From assembly GCA_036005125.1 (NCBI GenBank), contig DASYQV010000290.1, forward strand, positions 1 to 11,637: a stretch of 11,637 nucleotides of DNA, in the 5' to 3' direction. This document shows positions 1 through 6,554 of this stretch, piece after piece. Each line of letters begins with the position of its first letter. Positions within the stretch are counted from its first letter, which is position 1. Source of the stretch: DASYQV01 sp036005125 (GTDB lineage: Bacteria > Acidobacteriota > Vicinamibacteria > Vicinamibacterales > UBA2999). The position numbers and the translations under genes are program-made. The notes beneath the pieces are model-generated. The model saw nothing but the letters and a program-made list of their open reading frames with translations, was not told the origin of the DNA and made no database searches.

Positions 1-15
1 GGTGATAAAGGCGGA

Positions 16-1152
16 TTATCCAGGTGAGGTTCGATACACAACCACGTCCGTCTGAGGGGCCTCCCCACGCTCGAGATACTCGAGCGCCCCATCAAGATCC
101 GCGATGCTCCGCAGCCGTGGCCCTGCCGCATCGACGTTCAGATCGATGAAATGAGTGAAATGCGCCTTCATCATGCGATAGAGCGTCGCGGGATCCGAGC
201 CGGCCAGGCGAAGCAGCCGCGGTGCGACTTCTATCTGCCACGCGACGATCGCCACCCCCAGGAGCGCGGCGGCGCCTGTGAGCACGTGCACCTCCGATCC
301 CTGCGTGTCGATCTTGATGAAGGTCACGCCGCGGACGTCGATGGCGTGATGCGCCATCCAGTCGTCGAGCGTCATGGACGGAACCCGCCGGCGGCCCTCT
401 ATCGTGTCGGGCGCCACGTGGACGACGCGGTGACTGCCGGGCATCTTGCCGCGCTCGAGGACGACCTCGCCCGTGCGATCGCTGATCGCGACGCGATCGG
501 GCAGCACAAATCCGCTGAAACCGTTCTGCACGACATTGGCAACCAGGCACCGGTAGTTGAGCTCGTCAGGCTCGGCGCAGAACACCGCCCGCGCATCCCC
601 GAGAATCGCCCGCGGGATGGCGGTCGCCCCGATGTTGGCCCCGATGTCCAGCATGATCCCACCGACGGCCAGATCACGGGTTTGCGAAATGGCGCGATAC
701 GGGAGCGTCTGCTTCGCGAGCATCCGCTTGATCGAGGCCACTGACTGGGTGGGCAGCGCAGGGACCCACCACACGAGACCGTCGACCGTCGTGCGGCGCG
801 CTTCCCGCTCGAGGGTGTCCAGTGACGCCACAGCAGAGGCCAGCGCCGGGGTGCGCGCCGCAAATGCTTCACCGCGCACCCGAGTCTCCGGGCCCGCCGC
901 ACATACGCGGACCCGCGCAATCCTTCCCTGCAACGCGTGCCGAAGCGCGTGCACGGAGGGTATTCGTCTCGCCAGGCGGGCGCCCTTTGCCTTCAGCTCA
1001 TCGCGCTTCGTCCGTTCGCGCTGCGCCTTGACACGCACCTGCGCGCGCAGCGCCTTGTACTGCGCATGCCATTGCCCCGCCGCCGCGCTCCGCGGAAACG
1101 CCGCCATGATTCGTGCGCGGATGCGTTGGAGGACTCGTGCGATCGGATTCAC
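16..1152 (-). CDS. FkbM family SAM-dependent methyltransferase
   Basis: The 378-residue protein probably transfers a methyl group from SAM to a hydroxyl of a sugar or polyketide-like acceptor, as FkbM-type O-methyltransferases do. The C-terminal half carries the Rossmann core: motif I LDIGANIG at about residues 168-175, an acidic motif II residue in FCAEPDE (about 191-197), and the family-typical IKIDTQGSE at about 280-288. Residues 1-125 are not part of the catalytic domain. They are Arg/Lys/Ala-rich and look helical or coiled-coil, which may dock the enzyme to a membrane or partner. The start is GTG with no strong Shine-Dalgarno; an ATG at codon 16 is an alternative. It is the last gene seen in the minus-strand series and lies 20 nt after the truncated membrane ORF. 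The family call is confident; the acceptor is unknown, but the surrounding glycan genes favour a surface polysaccharide. Confidence 0.88.
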   Translation of the reverse strand: MNPIARVLQRIRARIMAAFPRSAAAGQWHAQYKALRAQVRVKAQRERTKRDELKAKGARLARRIPSVHALRHALQGRIARVRVCAAGPETRVRGEAFAARTPALASAVASLDTLEREARRTTVDGLVWWVPALPTQSVASIKRMLAKQTLPYRAISQTRDLAVGGIMLDIGANIGATAIPRAILGDARAVFCAEPDELNYRCLVANVVQNGFSGFVLPDRVAISDRTGEVVLERGKMPGSHRVVHVAPDTIEGRRRVPSMTLDDWMAHHAIDVRGVTFIKIDTQGSEVHVLTGAAALLGVAIVAWQIEVAPRLLRLAGSDPATLYRMMKAHFTHFIDLNVDAAGPRLRSIADLDGALEYLERGEAPQTDVVVYRTSPG

Positions 1153-1172
1153 CGGCGTTCAGCGCGACCGGC

Positions 1173-1406
1173 TCACGGGCATGCCCGCCGGAGACCCACG
1201 GCCCGGGCGACGGTGAGATGGAAACGTTGCTCCAATGCGGCGCGTTCGGCGTCGGTCGTTCCCGGTTTCCAGCGTACATGCACCGGCACCCGATCAGGCG
1301 ACAGAGTCAGTGACAGGACGCCTGCGGCCGCCGCCGTGATAACGGCAAATGCGCCGACGAGCACACCGAGGATTCGCCAGGGCCGCAGCGTGGACATGCG
1401 AGGCAT
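1173..1406 (-). CDS. Short membrane-anchored protein, probably a truncated N-terminal fragment
   Basis: This 77-residue ORF starts at ATG. It has an N-terminal hydrophobic helix (about residues 11-33, ILGVLVGAFAVITAAAAGVL) and then a short extracytoplasmic segment beginning VPVHVRWKPGTTDAERAALE. That segment looks like the start of a folded beta-alpha module (strand, then DAERAALEQRF helix), but the frame ends only about 25 residues later in an Arg/Pro-rich tail that does not look conserved. The ORF therefore resembles the first part of a longer membrane protein whose remainder has been lost. No strong ribosome binding site is visible. It sits 20 nt before the FkbM gene and diverges from the plus-strand ankyrin relic. 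I cannot assign a function; it could also be a genuine small protein. Confidence 0.5.
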   Translation of the reverse strand: MPRMSTLRPWRILGVLVGAFAVITAAAAGVLSLTLSPDRVPVHVRWKPGTTDAERAALEQRFHLTVARAVGLRRACP

Positions 1407-1421
1407 TCTAATACGTTATTG

Positions 1422-1806
1422 ATGATGACCCTGCTGGGTAACAATCCACTCTGGCCCTCAAGGACCTGACGGTGGCGGAAGCCGCCCTGCTGCGCGACGA
1501 AGGAGAGGTGGCGCGGCTGCTTGGATCCGGCGAAGACCCGAACGGCCGTTACCGGATCCGGCGCACTCTGGTGCACCGATCGCTCACCCGATCACGCCAC
1601 TCGAAGTGGCGGCGCGCGCGAACCGGGCAGTGATGGTGAACGTGCTGCTCGCGAACGGCGCCGTGCCTGACAGCGGCACGTGGACTGCGGTGTGCGAGTC
1701 CGAGAGGAATGAAATCCACGCTATCCGCGCGTTGCTCGAACCGCTCACATCATCGCCGTCTTGCCCGCCCAGAAGGGACGCCGATCAGCGGGCAACATTG
1801 CAGTGA
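1422..1806 (+). pseudogene. Degraded ankyrin-repeat gene (paralogue of the one at 6090-6554)
   Basis: From 1451 one plus-strand frame reads LKDLTVAEAALLRDEGEVAR and then LLGSGEDPNGR. Near 1575-1585 the coding sense jumps to another frame, which continues PITPLEVAARANRAVMVNVL, then LANGAVPDSG and ALLEPLTSS. This matches the intact minus-strand ankyrin-like protein block for block (VTLSEAAALGDKGDIVRLVG, VDPNRR, VTPLEAAIGSHRSDVIELLL, DSGAI). The frame from 1451 has a stop just upstream (1439-1441) and lacks the membrane helix of the paralogue. A separate short frame from ATG 1422 reads MMTLLGNNPLW, which resembles the VVPLW just before the helix in the paralogue, so the anchor-coding part looks deleted. 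The last frame runs to 1806 and overlaps the convergent oxygenase gene tail by 62 nt. At least two lesions make a working product unlikely. Confidence 0.72.
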
Positions 1807-2844
1807 GTCGAGCGATGGCGGCGGCGTTCGGCCCGATGCGGAACTGATACATGTAGCGCCGCAGGTCGGCAGGCTCGGCGTCATCGGGGATGTACGCTCC
1901 GTGGGCGCCTTTCGAGTTGAGCAGGACCAACATCGAATTGGGACGAAACGGGACGTTCTCAACGAGCCGGCACCGCTCGGGCTCGATCCAGTGAGGCGCG
2001 GCGCCAACCGCGTCGCCATCATCGTCAACTGAGTACAACTGAGTGCCCCACTCTTCGCTGTCATGCTCGTGGGCAAGGTAGAGGATGCAAGTCAGAAAGC
2101 CCCATTTGGGATCCCTGTGCGGCGTGATCCGGTAGCCGCGGCCCCGCAGCATGATGCGGCCGTCGGCCATGTTGAACTCCATGGGCGGCGCAAACGGATC
2201 TGAGGCCAGGGCAGGCCAGTTCCGAGCGATCCAGTCGCGCAGCGGATCGCGGAACTTGTCGATGAGCAGCGGCTGGAGCGTGCGCTGGACGACGTAAACC
2301 ATGAAGTTCCAGACGCGCCGGCTGTAGTCGGGGGCGATCGTCAACGGCACGTTGACGTACGGCTTGTTCACGGCCTTCTCTTCAAAGAGCTCGACCGGCG
2401 GAATGCCGCGGAGGAGCGCGGCGTAGAAGTCCGCCGGAAACAGCGACGGGACGATTGCGTGAGGAAACGGGTCGAGACGAAGCTGCACGCAGGCAATCGC
2501 CGCGCGCACGTGCGCGGCGATGCGAGGCCGGTCGAGAACGGCCGGCAGGGTCGGCAGCGCGTCCGGGTTGGCGACGTCGGCCCGGATGATGGCGCGTAAT
2601 TGCGCTTCGCGGGCCGTGAGCTGCGCAATCGTCTCGTTGGCCCGGCGCGCTTCCGCGGCAAGCGCTCGACCCGCGCCGTGAGCGTGGCCACGATGTCATC
2701 GCTGCGCTGCTGGCCGGAGACGAGCGCCTTGACCGCTTGCCTGAGGTCGCGCACGTTGCCCATGAGAGCGTACACGGACTTACTCGTACGCGCGAGTGAC
2801 CGTGGGCGCAACAGCTCGAATCGCGCGCCGAATCGACCCAGCAT
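1745..2844 (-). pseudogene. 2OG-Fe(II) oxygenase with N-terminal coiled coil, interrupted by a frameshift
   Basis: Two frames make one protein. From ATG 2844 the first 62 codons read MLGRFGARFELLRP to TARVERL. The continuation in the next frame is AAEARRANETIAQLTAREAQ followed by LRAIIRADVANPDALP, and it runs unbroken to 1745. The switch lies at about 2657-2663 and needs a single-base change. The joined product is about 365 residues: a basic start, a heptad-like coiled coil (about 30-85), then an oxygenase domain. The domain holds the Fe ligands of the double-stranded beta-helix fold in TPHRDPKWG (HxD) and KGAHGAYIP (distal His), with RRYMYQF as a likely 2-oxoglutarate Arg. If the break is real, only the downstream part (from GTG 2509, 254 residues, all iron ligands kept) could be made. 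A sequencing or assembly error is equally possible. The gene follows the PhyH-like oxygenase by 74 nt; the substrate is unknown. Confidence 0.72.
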
Positions 2845-2918
2845 AAGTCCGCCGATTTTGCATGATCGCCCTGCGCTGCTCGCACACATCAGGAAGGCAT
2901 CTGAAGATAGGGCCTGCG

Positions 2919-3890
2919 TCAACCCATCTGGGCTCTGGGAGCTTCGGGTTTAGCAGTGGCCGGGTAGGGCTTCACAGCAAGCCACCGCACGGGGTCGGTC
3001 CTGAAGCGCCTGGTATCGAACGTGTGTGCGTTCTCGCGCGTCGTGCAGTACTGAATGAACAGGCACAGGCGGAAGTAACCGGGTCGAATGCGGCTTCCGG
3101 CGTGCAGGCACCGGGATGTGTCTACCACCAGCGCCGTCCCGGCCGGACCCTTCAATCGAACCACGTCGGCAAGACCTCCTTGTGCGTGCAGCTCCTCGTC
3201 ACGATATCGAACCTCGTCGCGCGCGCCGGCCTGCCGACGCTGGCGCCTGATCGCCGGCACGATCTCCTCGCTCCGACTCGCAGGGATGAACATGAACGGC
3301 CCGTTCTCTTCGTTCACGTCAAAGACGTAGAGGAACACCTTCGCCTGCCTTACCCCCTCGGGATCCTGATGGAAAAGCTGGCTCGCGATGTGCTCGTCGG
3401 GCGTGAGACGCGGAAGCGAGTACACGAGATCTACCCGGGTGAGGCGCGGGATCATGCCGAGGTAATTCGTGACGATGCTGAGCAGCGGATCCGACAGCGC
3501 GAAATCGACCAGCAGCGGCGCGGCGCGCAGGTCGTCGTTGTCCAGCAGGTTCTTCAGGAAGCCCCGCTTCTTCCGCTGTTCTTTGACCGCCTCTTTACCG
3601 GTCGGCGCGGAGGCTTCGAGCGCCGCCTTCTTGACCATGAACAGTTGCCGGCAGGTGTCGATGATCTCCGCTGTGCCCGGCAGGCTGCCGGACGGCACAA
3701 GCGCGTACCCATCGGCGAGCGTCATGCGGTCTGAATGAAACTGCTGATTGTATCGGGCTGCCGCGCGCCTCCGTTGGTACGAGTCAACCGGCTGCAGGGC
3801 CCAGGCGGCGGCGTTCAACATCGCGCGGCCCGCAGGGGTCAACCGCCGCCGGCGGATGATATCCTTCTTCAACTCCCTGAACCAGGTCAT
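2919..3890 (-). CDS. Phytanoyl-CoA dioxygenase (PhyH)-like 2OG-Fe(II) oxygenase
   Basis: This 323-residue protein probably hydroxylates a substrate using Fe(II), O2 and 2-oxoglutarate. The iron-binding triad is visible: HxD in SQLFHQDPEG (His174, Asp176) and the distal His263 in TSRCLHAGSR. An Arg at about 269-274 (IRPGYFRLCLFIQY) is placed to bind the 2-oxoglutarate carboxylate. KVFLYVFDVNEENGPFMFIP between them is the typical PhyH core with its NGP turn. The first 60 residues are basic and may be a membrane-docking segment. Start ATG 3890 follows a perfect TATAAT by only 11 nt. It stands between smpB (56 nt upstream) and a second oxygenase of a different subfamily downstream. PhyH-family enzymes act on lipids and on small or sugar-linked metabolites; a glycan or lipid tailoring role here is inferred from context. 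Confidence 0.82.
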   Translation of the reverse strand: MTWFRELKKDIIRRRRLTPAGRAMLNAAAWALQPVDSYQRRRAAARYNQQFHSDRMTLADGYALVPSGSLPGTAEIIDTCRQLFMVKKAALEASAPTGKEAVKEQRKKRGFLKNLLDNDDLRAAPLLVDFALSDPLLSIVTNYLGMIPRLTRVDLVYSLPRLTPDEHIASQLFHQDPEGVRQAKVFLYVFDVNEENGPFMFIPASRSEEIVPAIRRQRRQAGARDEVRYRDEELHAQGGLADVVRLKGPAGTALVVDTSRCLHAGSRIRPGYFRLCLFIQYCTTRENAHTFDTRRFRTDPVRWLAVKPYPATAKPEAPRAQMG

Positions 3891-3901
3891 TGCGGCGCGA
3901 C

Positions 3902-3907
3902 ATTATA
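3902..3907 (-). promoter_or_regulatory. Candidate -10 element for the PhyH-like gene
   Basis: The minus strand reads TATAAT, a perfect sigma70-type -10 hexamer in an otherwise GC-rich stretch, 11 nt before the ATG at 3890. The hexamer 17 nt upstream is GC-rich and does not resemble TTGACA. If used, transcription would start about 5 nt before the ATG, giving a nearly leaderless message. That would fit the absence of a Shine-Dalgarno there. Confidence 0.4.
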
Positions 3908-3946
3908 GCGCGTCGGGTCGTGCTGGCCGCGTGCGCTTCGTTCTCG

Positions 3947-4426
3947 TCACCGGCTGCGTGCCTTCATCGCGGCCCGAGTCTCGCGGTCGACTTCCCGCCG
4001 CCGGATCGTCTCGCGTTTGTCATGCGCCTGCTTCCCCTTGACGACGCCCAGCGCCACCTTGACCCGGCCGTCCTTGTAATACAACTGAAGCGGCACGAGC
4101 GTGAGCCCCTTTTCCGCGACCTGTCCCGTCAGCTTTCGGATCTCGTGGCGGTGCAGGAGGAGCTTGCGTTGGCGCCTTTCCTCATGATGCGCGTAGCCCG
4201 TGTGGCTGTACGGACTGATATGGACGTTTATCAGCCACACCTCGCCGTTTTCGATGCGGGCGTAGCTGTCGCGCAGATTCACGCGCCCCTCACGGATCGC
4301 CTTGACCTCGGTTCCGAGCAGCGCGACACCAGCCTCCATGCTCTCGAGCACGTGGTAATCGTGGTATGCCTTCCGGTTGTCAGCGATGATTCGCTGCGCC
4401 TTCTGGCGTTCAGTCTGGTCCGCCAT
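3947..4426 (-). CDS. smpB: SsrA-binding protein SmpB
   Basis: SmpB (159 residues) binds the tRNA-like domain of tmRNA and brings it to ribosomes stalled on messages without a stop codon (trans-translation). The whole family pattern is present: the early ADNRKAYHDYHVLE segment, GTEVKAIREGRVNLRDSYA, INVHISPYSH, RKLLLHRHEIRKL, LVPLQLYYKDGRVKV, the GVVKGKQAHDKRETI stretch that leads into the C-terminal tail, and a basic tail ending in KARSR. Length is normal. ATG 4426 is preceded by GGAGA at a good distance. The gene lies 15 nt after the stop of the phosphatase-fold membrane enzyme, so the two are probably co-transcribed, although this housekeeping gene has no functional link to glycan genes. The tmRNA gene itself is not in the window. 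Confidence 0.97.
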   Translation of the reverse strand: MADQTERQKAQRIIADNRKAYHDYHVLESMEAGVALLGTEVKAIREGRVNLRDSYARIENGEVWLINVHISPYSHTGYAHHEERRQRKLLLHRHEIRKLTGQVAEKGLTLVPLQLYYKDGRVKVALGVVKGKQAHDKRETIRRREVDRETRAAMKARSR

Positions 4427-4430
4427 GTCA

Positions 4431-4435
4431 TCTCC
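4431..4435 (-). promoter_or_regulatory. Shine-Dalgarno of smpB
   Basis: GGAGA on the minus strand ends 4 nt before ATG 4426, one of the few clear ribosome binding sites in the window. It lies in the 15-nt spacer after the stop codon of the upstream gene and supports the chosen smpB start. Confidence 0.65.
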
Positions 4436-4441
4436 GCGCGA

Positions 4442-5845
4442 TCACCCCGCCGGACAGGACGCGGATGCGACGGTGCGGAGAACATCGGCTACCTGCACCG
4501 GTTCGTGCCGGTCTTCACCGGTCCCGCCAGGCGTCCGGACCACCAGCGGCACGTGCAGCGACTCGCGCCCGCCGAATTCTTCCCGCAAGCCGTGATCCGA
4601 GGTCAGTACGATCGTCGACGTCTCGAGGTCTCCGCGTGCCGAAAAAGCGTCGAGCACCTTTCCGAGGACGCGATCGGTCTCCACGACCTGCTGCTCGTAT
4701 CGATGCATCGACGGCTCGAATGCGCTCCTCGACAGGAACCCGTTCCCGCGCAGCCATGGCATGTGCGGGATGTTGAAATGCACCCAGCGAAACACCCGTT
4801 CGTGCCGGGGTGGCTCGATCGCGCGGCTCACGATCGCGTCGAGCGCGCCCGCGTGAACCCTGACCGCCACGGGTCTTTTCAGGAGACCGGTCGGGAACTG
4901 ATACGGCCAGATGTTGAATACGGTCCCAGTCGGCGCCCACGGCGCGAAATGTCCGAACATCGTCGCGACGTTGTAGAGACTGTATTCGTGACACCGATCG
5001 ACGAGAGAGCCCAGAACGGCGCAATACGGATAGTACCAGCCCACGACCTCCGTTTGATATCCCGCCCGTTGTGCAAGACCGAACGGACCGCGCGCGACGG
5101 AGTCGGAGGGACGCGCGGAGGTGGGAGCGTTCAGGTACTGCGGAATCGCATCCAACGTGTTCGGCGAGGAGTGGCTTGCAAGCGGGGCAGGTGCCTGCGC
5201 CCCGTGGTACACCGTCGCGGACGATGCGAGCCGCGCCATGGCCGGTCGTCCGGATTTTCCGCCTGCGAACGCCGCGTCGTACGACAGCTCGTCGAAGAGC
5301 AGCACGTAGACATGACCGCAATTGCCGGCTGATGTCGACGCCGCTCGTGGCGCAGACCCGAGCACATCGCGGGCCCCCGTCAGGCCGAAGGAAAACAAGG
5401 GCACCATGAGGACCGCCGTGCATGCGTACATTCCTCGCAGCGCACGGGTGACGAGCCCTGGCGCGAACCATAACGCGCACGTGACGAGCAACGCGAGGGC
5501 CAACGTCCCTGCAACGGGCGCCCAGGTCGGCATGGCCGAGGTGCCATAGATGTCGCGAATCGTGTGACCCGTCACCGCAATCAGCGAGAGCGCCGGCAAT
5601 AGTCCAAGCATCAAAAGGAGGGTGGCCTGACGCCGCGTCCGCTGAACGCGAAGCGTCCTGACGAGAGCGGTGGTGACGATCAGCGCGAGCACCGCCCACG
5701 CGGCAAAGAGCTCGGCCGAGTGGCGCCAGGTCCACATCAACATCGCGTCGTCGATCTCGCGTGCGGCTGCGATGGGCAGGAAGAAACCGGCGGTGAGACC
5801 GGTGCCTCCGAGCCATTCGCGCAGGCGCCCTTCGACGGACCTCAT
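4442..5845 (-). CDS. Membrane-bound sulfatase / alkaline-phosphatase-superfamily protein
   Basis: Counted from ATG 5845, the protein has 467 residues. Four hydrophobic helices occupy the first 155 (around 45-65, 74-94, 108-132 and 138-155), followed by an extracytoplasmic alkaline-phosphatase-fold domain. Metal-site signatures are YVLLFDELSYD (Asp185), FNIPHMPW (His361), VLTSDHG (Asp417, His418) and LHVPLVVR (His431). The nucleophile region reads SHSSPNTLDAIPQYL. There is no C/S-x-P-x-R formylglycine motif, so Thr230 (or a nearby Ser) is the likely nucleophile. This is closer to phosphoethanolamine or glycerol-phosphate transferases than to true sulfatases. A role in adding or removing a phospho-substituent on a surface glycan is inferred. 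The open frame extends upstream to 5977, but those residues come from the GT2 remnant in another frame. ATG 5875 is an alternative start. The stop is 15 nt from smpB. Confidence 0.8.
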   Translation of the reverse strand: MRSVEGRLREWLGGTGLTAGFFLPIAAAREIDDAMLMWTWRHSAELFAAWAVLALIVTTALVRTLRVQRTRRQATLLLMLGLLPALSLIAVTGHTIRDIYGTSAMPTWAPVAGTLALALLVTCALWFAPGLVTRALRGMYACTAVLMVPLFSFGLTGARDVLGSAPRAASTSAGNCGHVYVLLFDELSYDAAFAGGKSGRPAMARLASSATVYHGAQAPAPLASHSSPNTLDAIPQYLNAPTSARPSDSVARGPFGLAQRAGYQTEVVGWYYPYCAVLGSLVDRCHEYSLYNVATMFGHFAPWAPTGTVFNIWPYQFPTGLLKRPVAVRVHAGALDAIVSRAIEPPRHERVFRWVHFNIPHMPWLRGNGFLSRSAFEPSMHRYEQQVVETDRVLGKVLDAFSARGDLETSTIVLTSDHGLREEFGGRESLHVPLVVRTPGGTGEDRHEPVQVADVLRTVASASCPAG

Positions 5846-5881
5846 GTCTACGTAAGGGGATATCATCACGATCATACGTGC

Positions 5882-6080
5882 GCGCTGCCTGCCCGGTGAA
5901 GAGCTTGTAGCCGCACTGGGTGTCCTATATCCCCGCGACCGCGAGCAGGCGCACGTACGCGTTGAACACGCGTCCAATCACGTGACGCCACAGCGGCTCG
6001 CCGATGCGGTCGGCGCCAGGCGCCTCACGCGATGCGATGGTGACGTCAGCGGTGAACTCCACGTCGTCATCCAACCGTGA
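5882..6080 (-). pseudogene. Remnant of a polyprenyl-phosphate sugar synthase (GT2, DPM1/GtrB-like)
   Basis: The minus strand between the ankyrin-like gene and the phosphatase-fold gene translates as FTADVTIASREAPGADR, IGEPLWRHVIGRVFNAYVRL and LAVAGI, then an amber codon (5927-5925), then DTQCGYKLFTGQAAR. Dolichyl/undecaprenyl-phosphate glycosyltransferases of family GT2 carry this order: an ASR strand, basic RxxxGRxxN helix, then GIxDTQCGxKxF. The block corresponds to roughly a fifth of such an enzyme, from the middle of the protein, with no start and no C-terminal part. The amber is most simply a CAG-to-TAG change, since Gln is common there. An in-frame TGA lies just upstream, at the end of the ankyrin-like gene. 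In family context such an enzyme loads sugars onto a lipid carrier for GT-C transferases, such as the one two genes upstream. Confidence 0.75.
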
Positions 6081-6089
6081 CGCCGCGCG

Positions 6090-6554
6090 TCACCATGGGG
6101 TTTTCACGGTCGAACAGTCGACCGGCGATGCGCCCCTCATTCGTCGCTCGAGAAACGTGGCCAGAGCGTGATCCCGCGACTCCTCGGCAAGACACCGGAG
6201 CACCTGGTAATTGCCCTCGTTCATGATGGCGCCCGAATCGAGCAGCAGCTCGATCACGTCCGAACGATGGCTCCCGATCGCCGCCTCGAGCGGTGTGACC
6301 GTGTACTCGTCGCGACCCAGCAGGCCGGGGCGCACGTATCCACGACGATTGGGATCGACAGCCCGCCCGACCAGTCGCACGATGTCGCCTTTGTCGCCCA
6401 GCGCAGCTGCTTCCGAAAGCGTCACGCTGGGCGCGGTCAGAATCGGCGCACCGGCGACCTCGGCGAGTAGCAGCACCACGATCGCGGCGGCCCACAGCAG
6501 TCCTGGAGACGCGATGACGAGCGCCAGCCAAAGAGGCACCACCCGTCCACTCAC
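6090..6554 (-). CDS. Membrane-anchored ankyrin-repeat-like protein
   Basis: This 154-residue protein has an N-terminal hydrophobic helix (about residues 7-31, LWLALVIASPGLLWAAAIVV onward) and then a soluble domain. It shows degenerate ankyrin features: SEAAALGDKGDIVRLVG, VDPNRR, VTPLEAAIGSHRSDVIELLL and DSGAIMNEGNYQVLRCLAEE. The pattern is TPLxxA, a helix, LLxxGA, with a longer loop between the two repeats than in a canonical 33-residue unit. GTG 6554 is preferred because it overlaps the upstream TGA as GTGA (translational coupling), with GGAGGG about 12 nt upstream. ATG 6575 would give a 25-nt overlap. The open frame continues far upstream but is antiquated by the coding sequence of the GT-C gene. 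Ankyrin repeats bind proteins; the partner may be the GT-C protein. A broken paralogue lies at 1422-1806. Confidence 0.68.
   Translation of the reverse strand: MSGRVVPLWLALVIASPGLLWAAAIVVLLLAEVAGAPILTAPSVTLSEAAALGDKGDIVRLVGRAVDPNRRGYVRPGLLGRDEYTVTPLEAAIGSHRSDVIELLLDSGAIMNEGNYQVLRCLAEESRDHALATFLERRMRGASPVDCSTVKTPW

Noticed and set aside
151..1216. Plus-strand open frames opposite the FkbM gene
   Set aside because: They are antisense shadows of a gene with clear methyltransferase motifs.
1405..1425. Palindromic operator TAATACGTTATT between the divergent short ORF and the ankyrin relic
   Set aside because: When paired base by base only the central ACGT and one outer pair match, so it is AT-rich sequence rather than a real dyad.
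3890..5332. Long plus-strand open frame of about 480 codons
   Set aside because: It lies antisense to smpB and to the phosphatase-fold gene, both of which have clear family motifs. Its Arg/His-rich composition is typical of antisense frames in GC-rich DNA.
4515..5816. Minus-strand open frame of about 430 codons overlapping the phosphatase-fold gene
   Set aside because: It is in a different frame of the same strand, Arg-rich, with no motif. The other frame has membrane helices and the metal signatures.
5846..5977. N-terminal extension of the phosphatase-fold protein
   Set aside because: These codons are the GT2 remnant read in a different frame, and the residues look random (Ser/Arg/Cys-rich). 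A start at 5845 or 5875 is more sensible.
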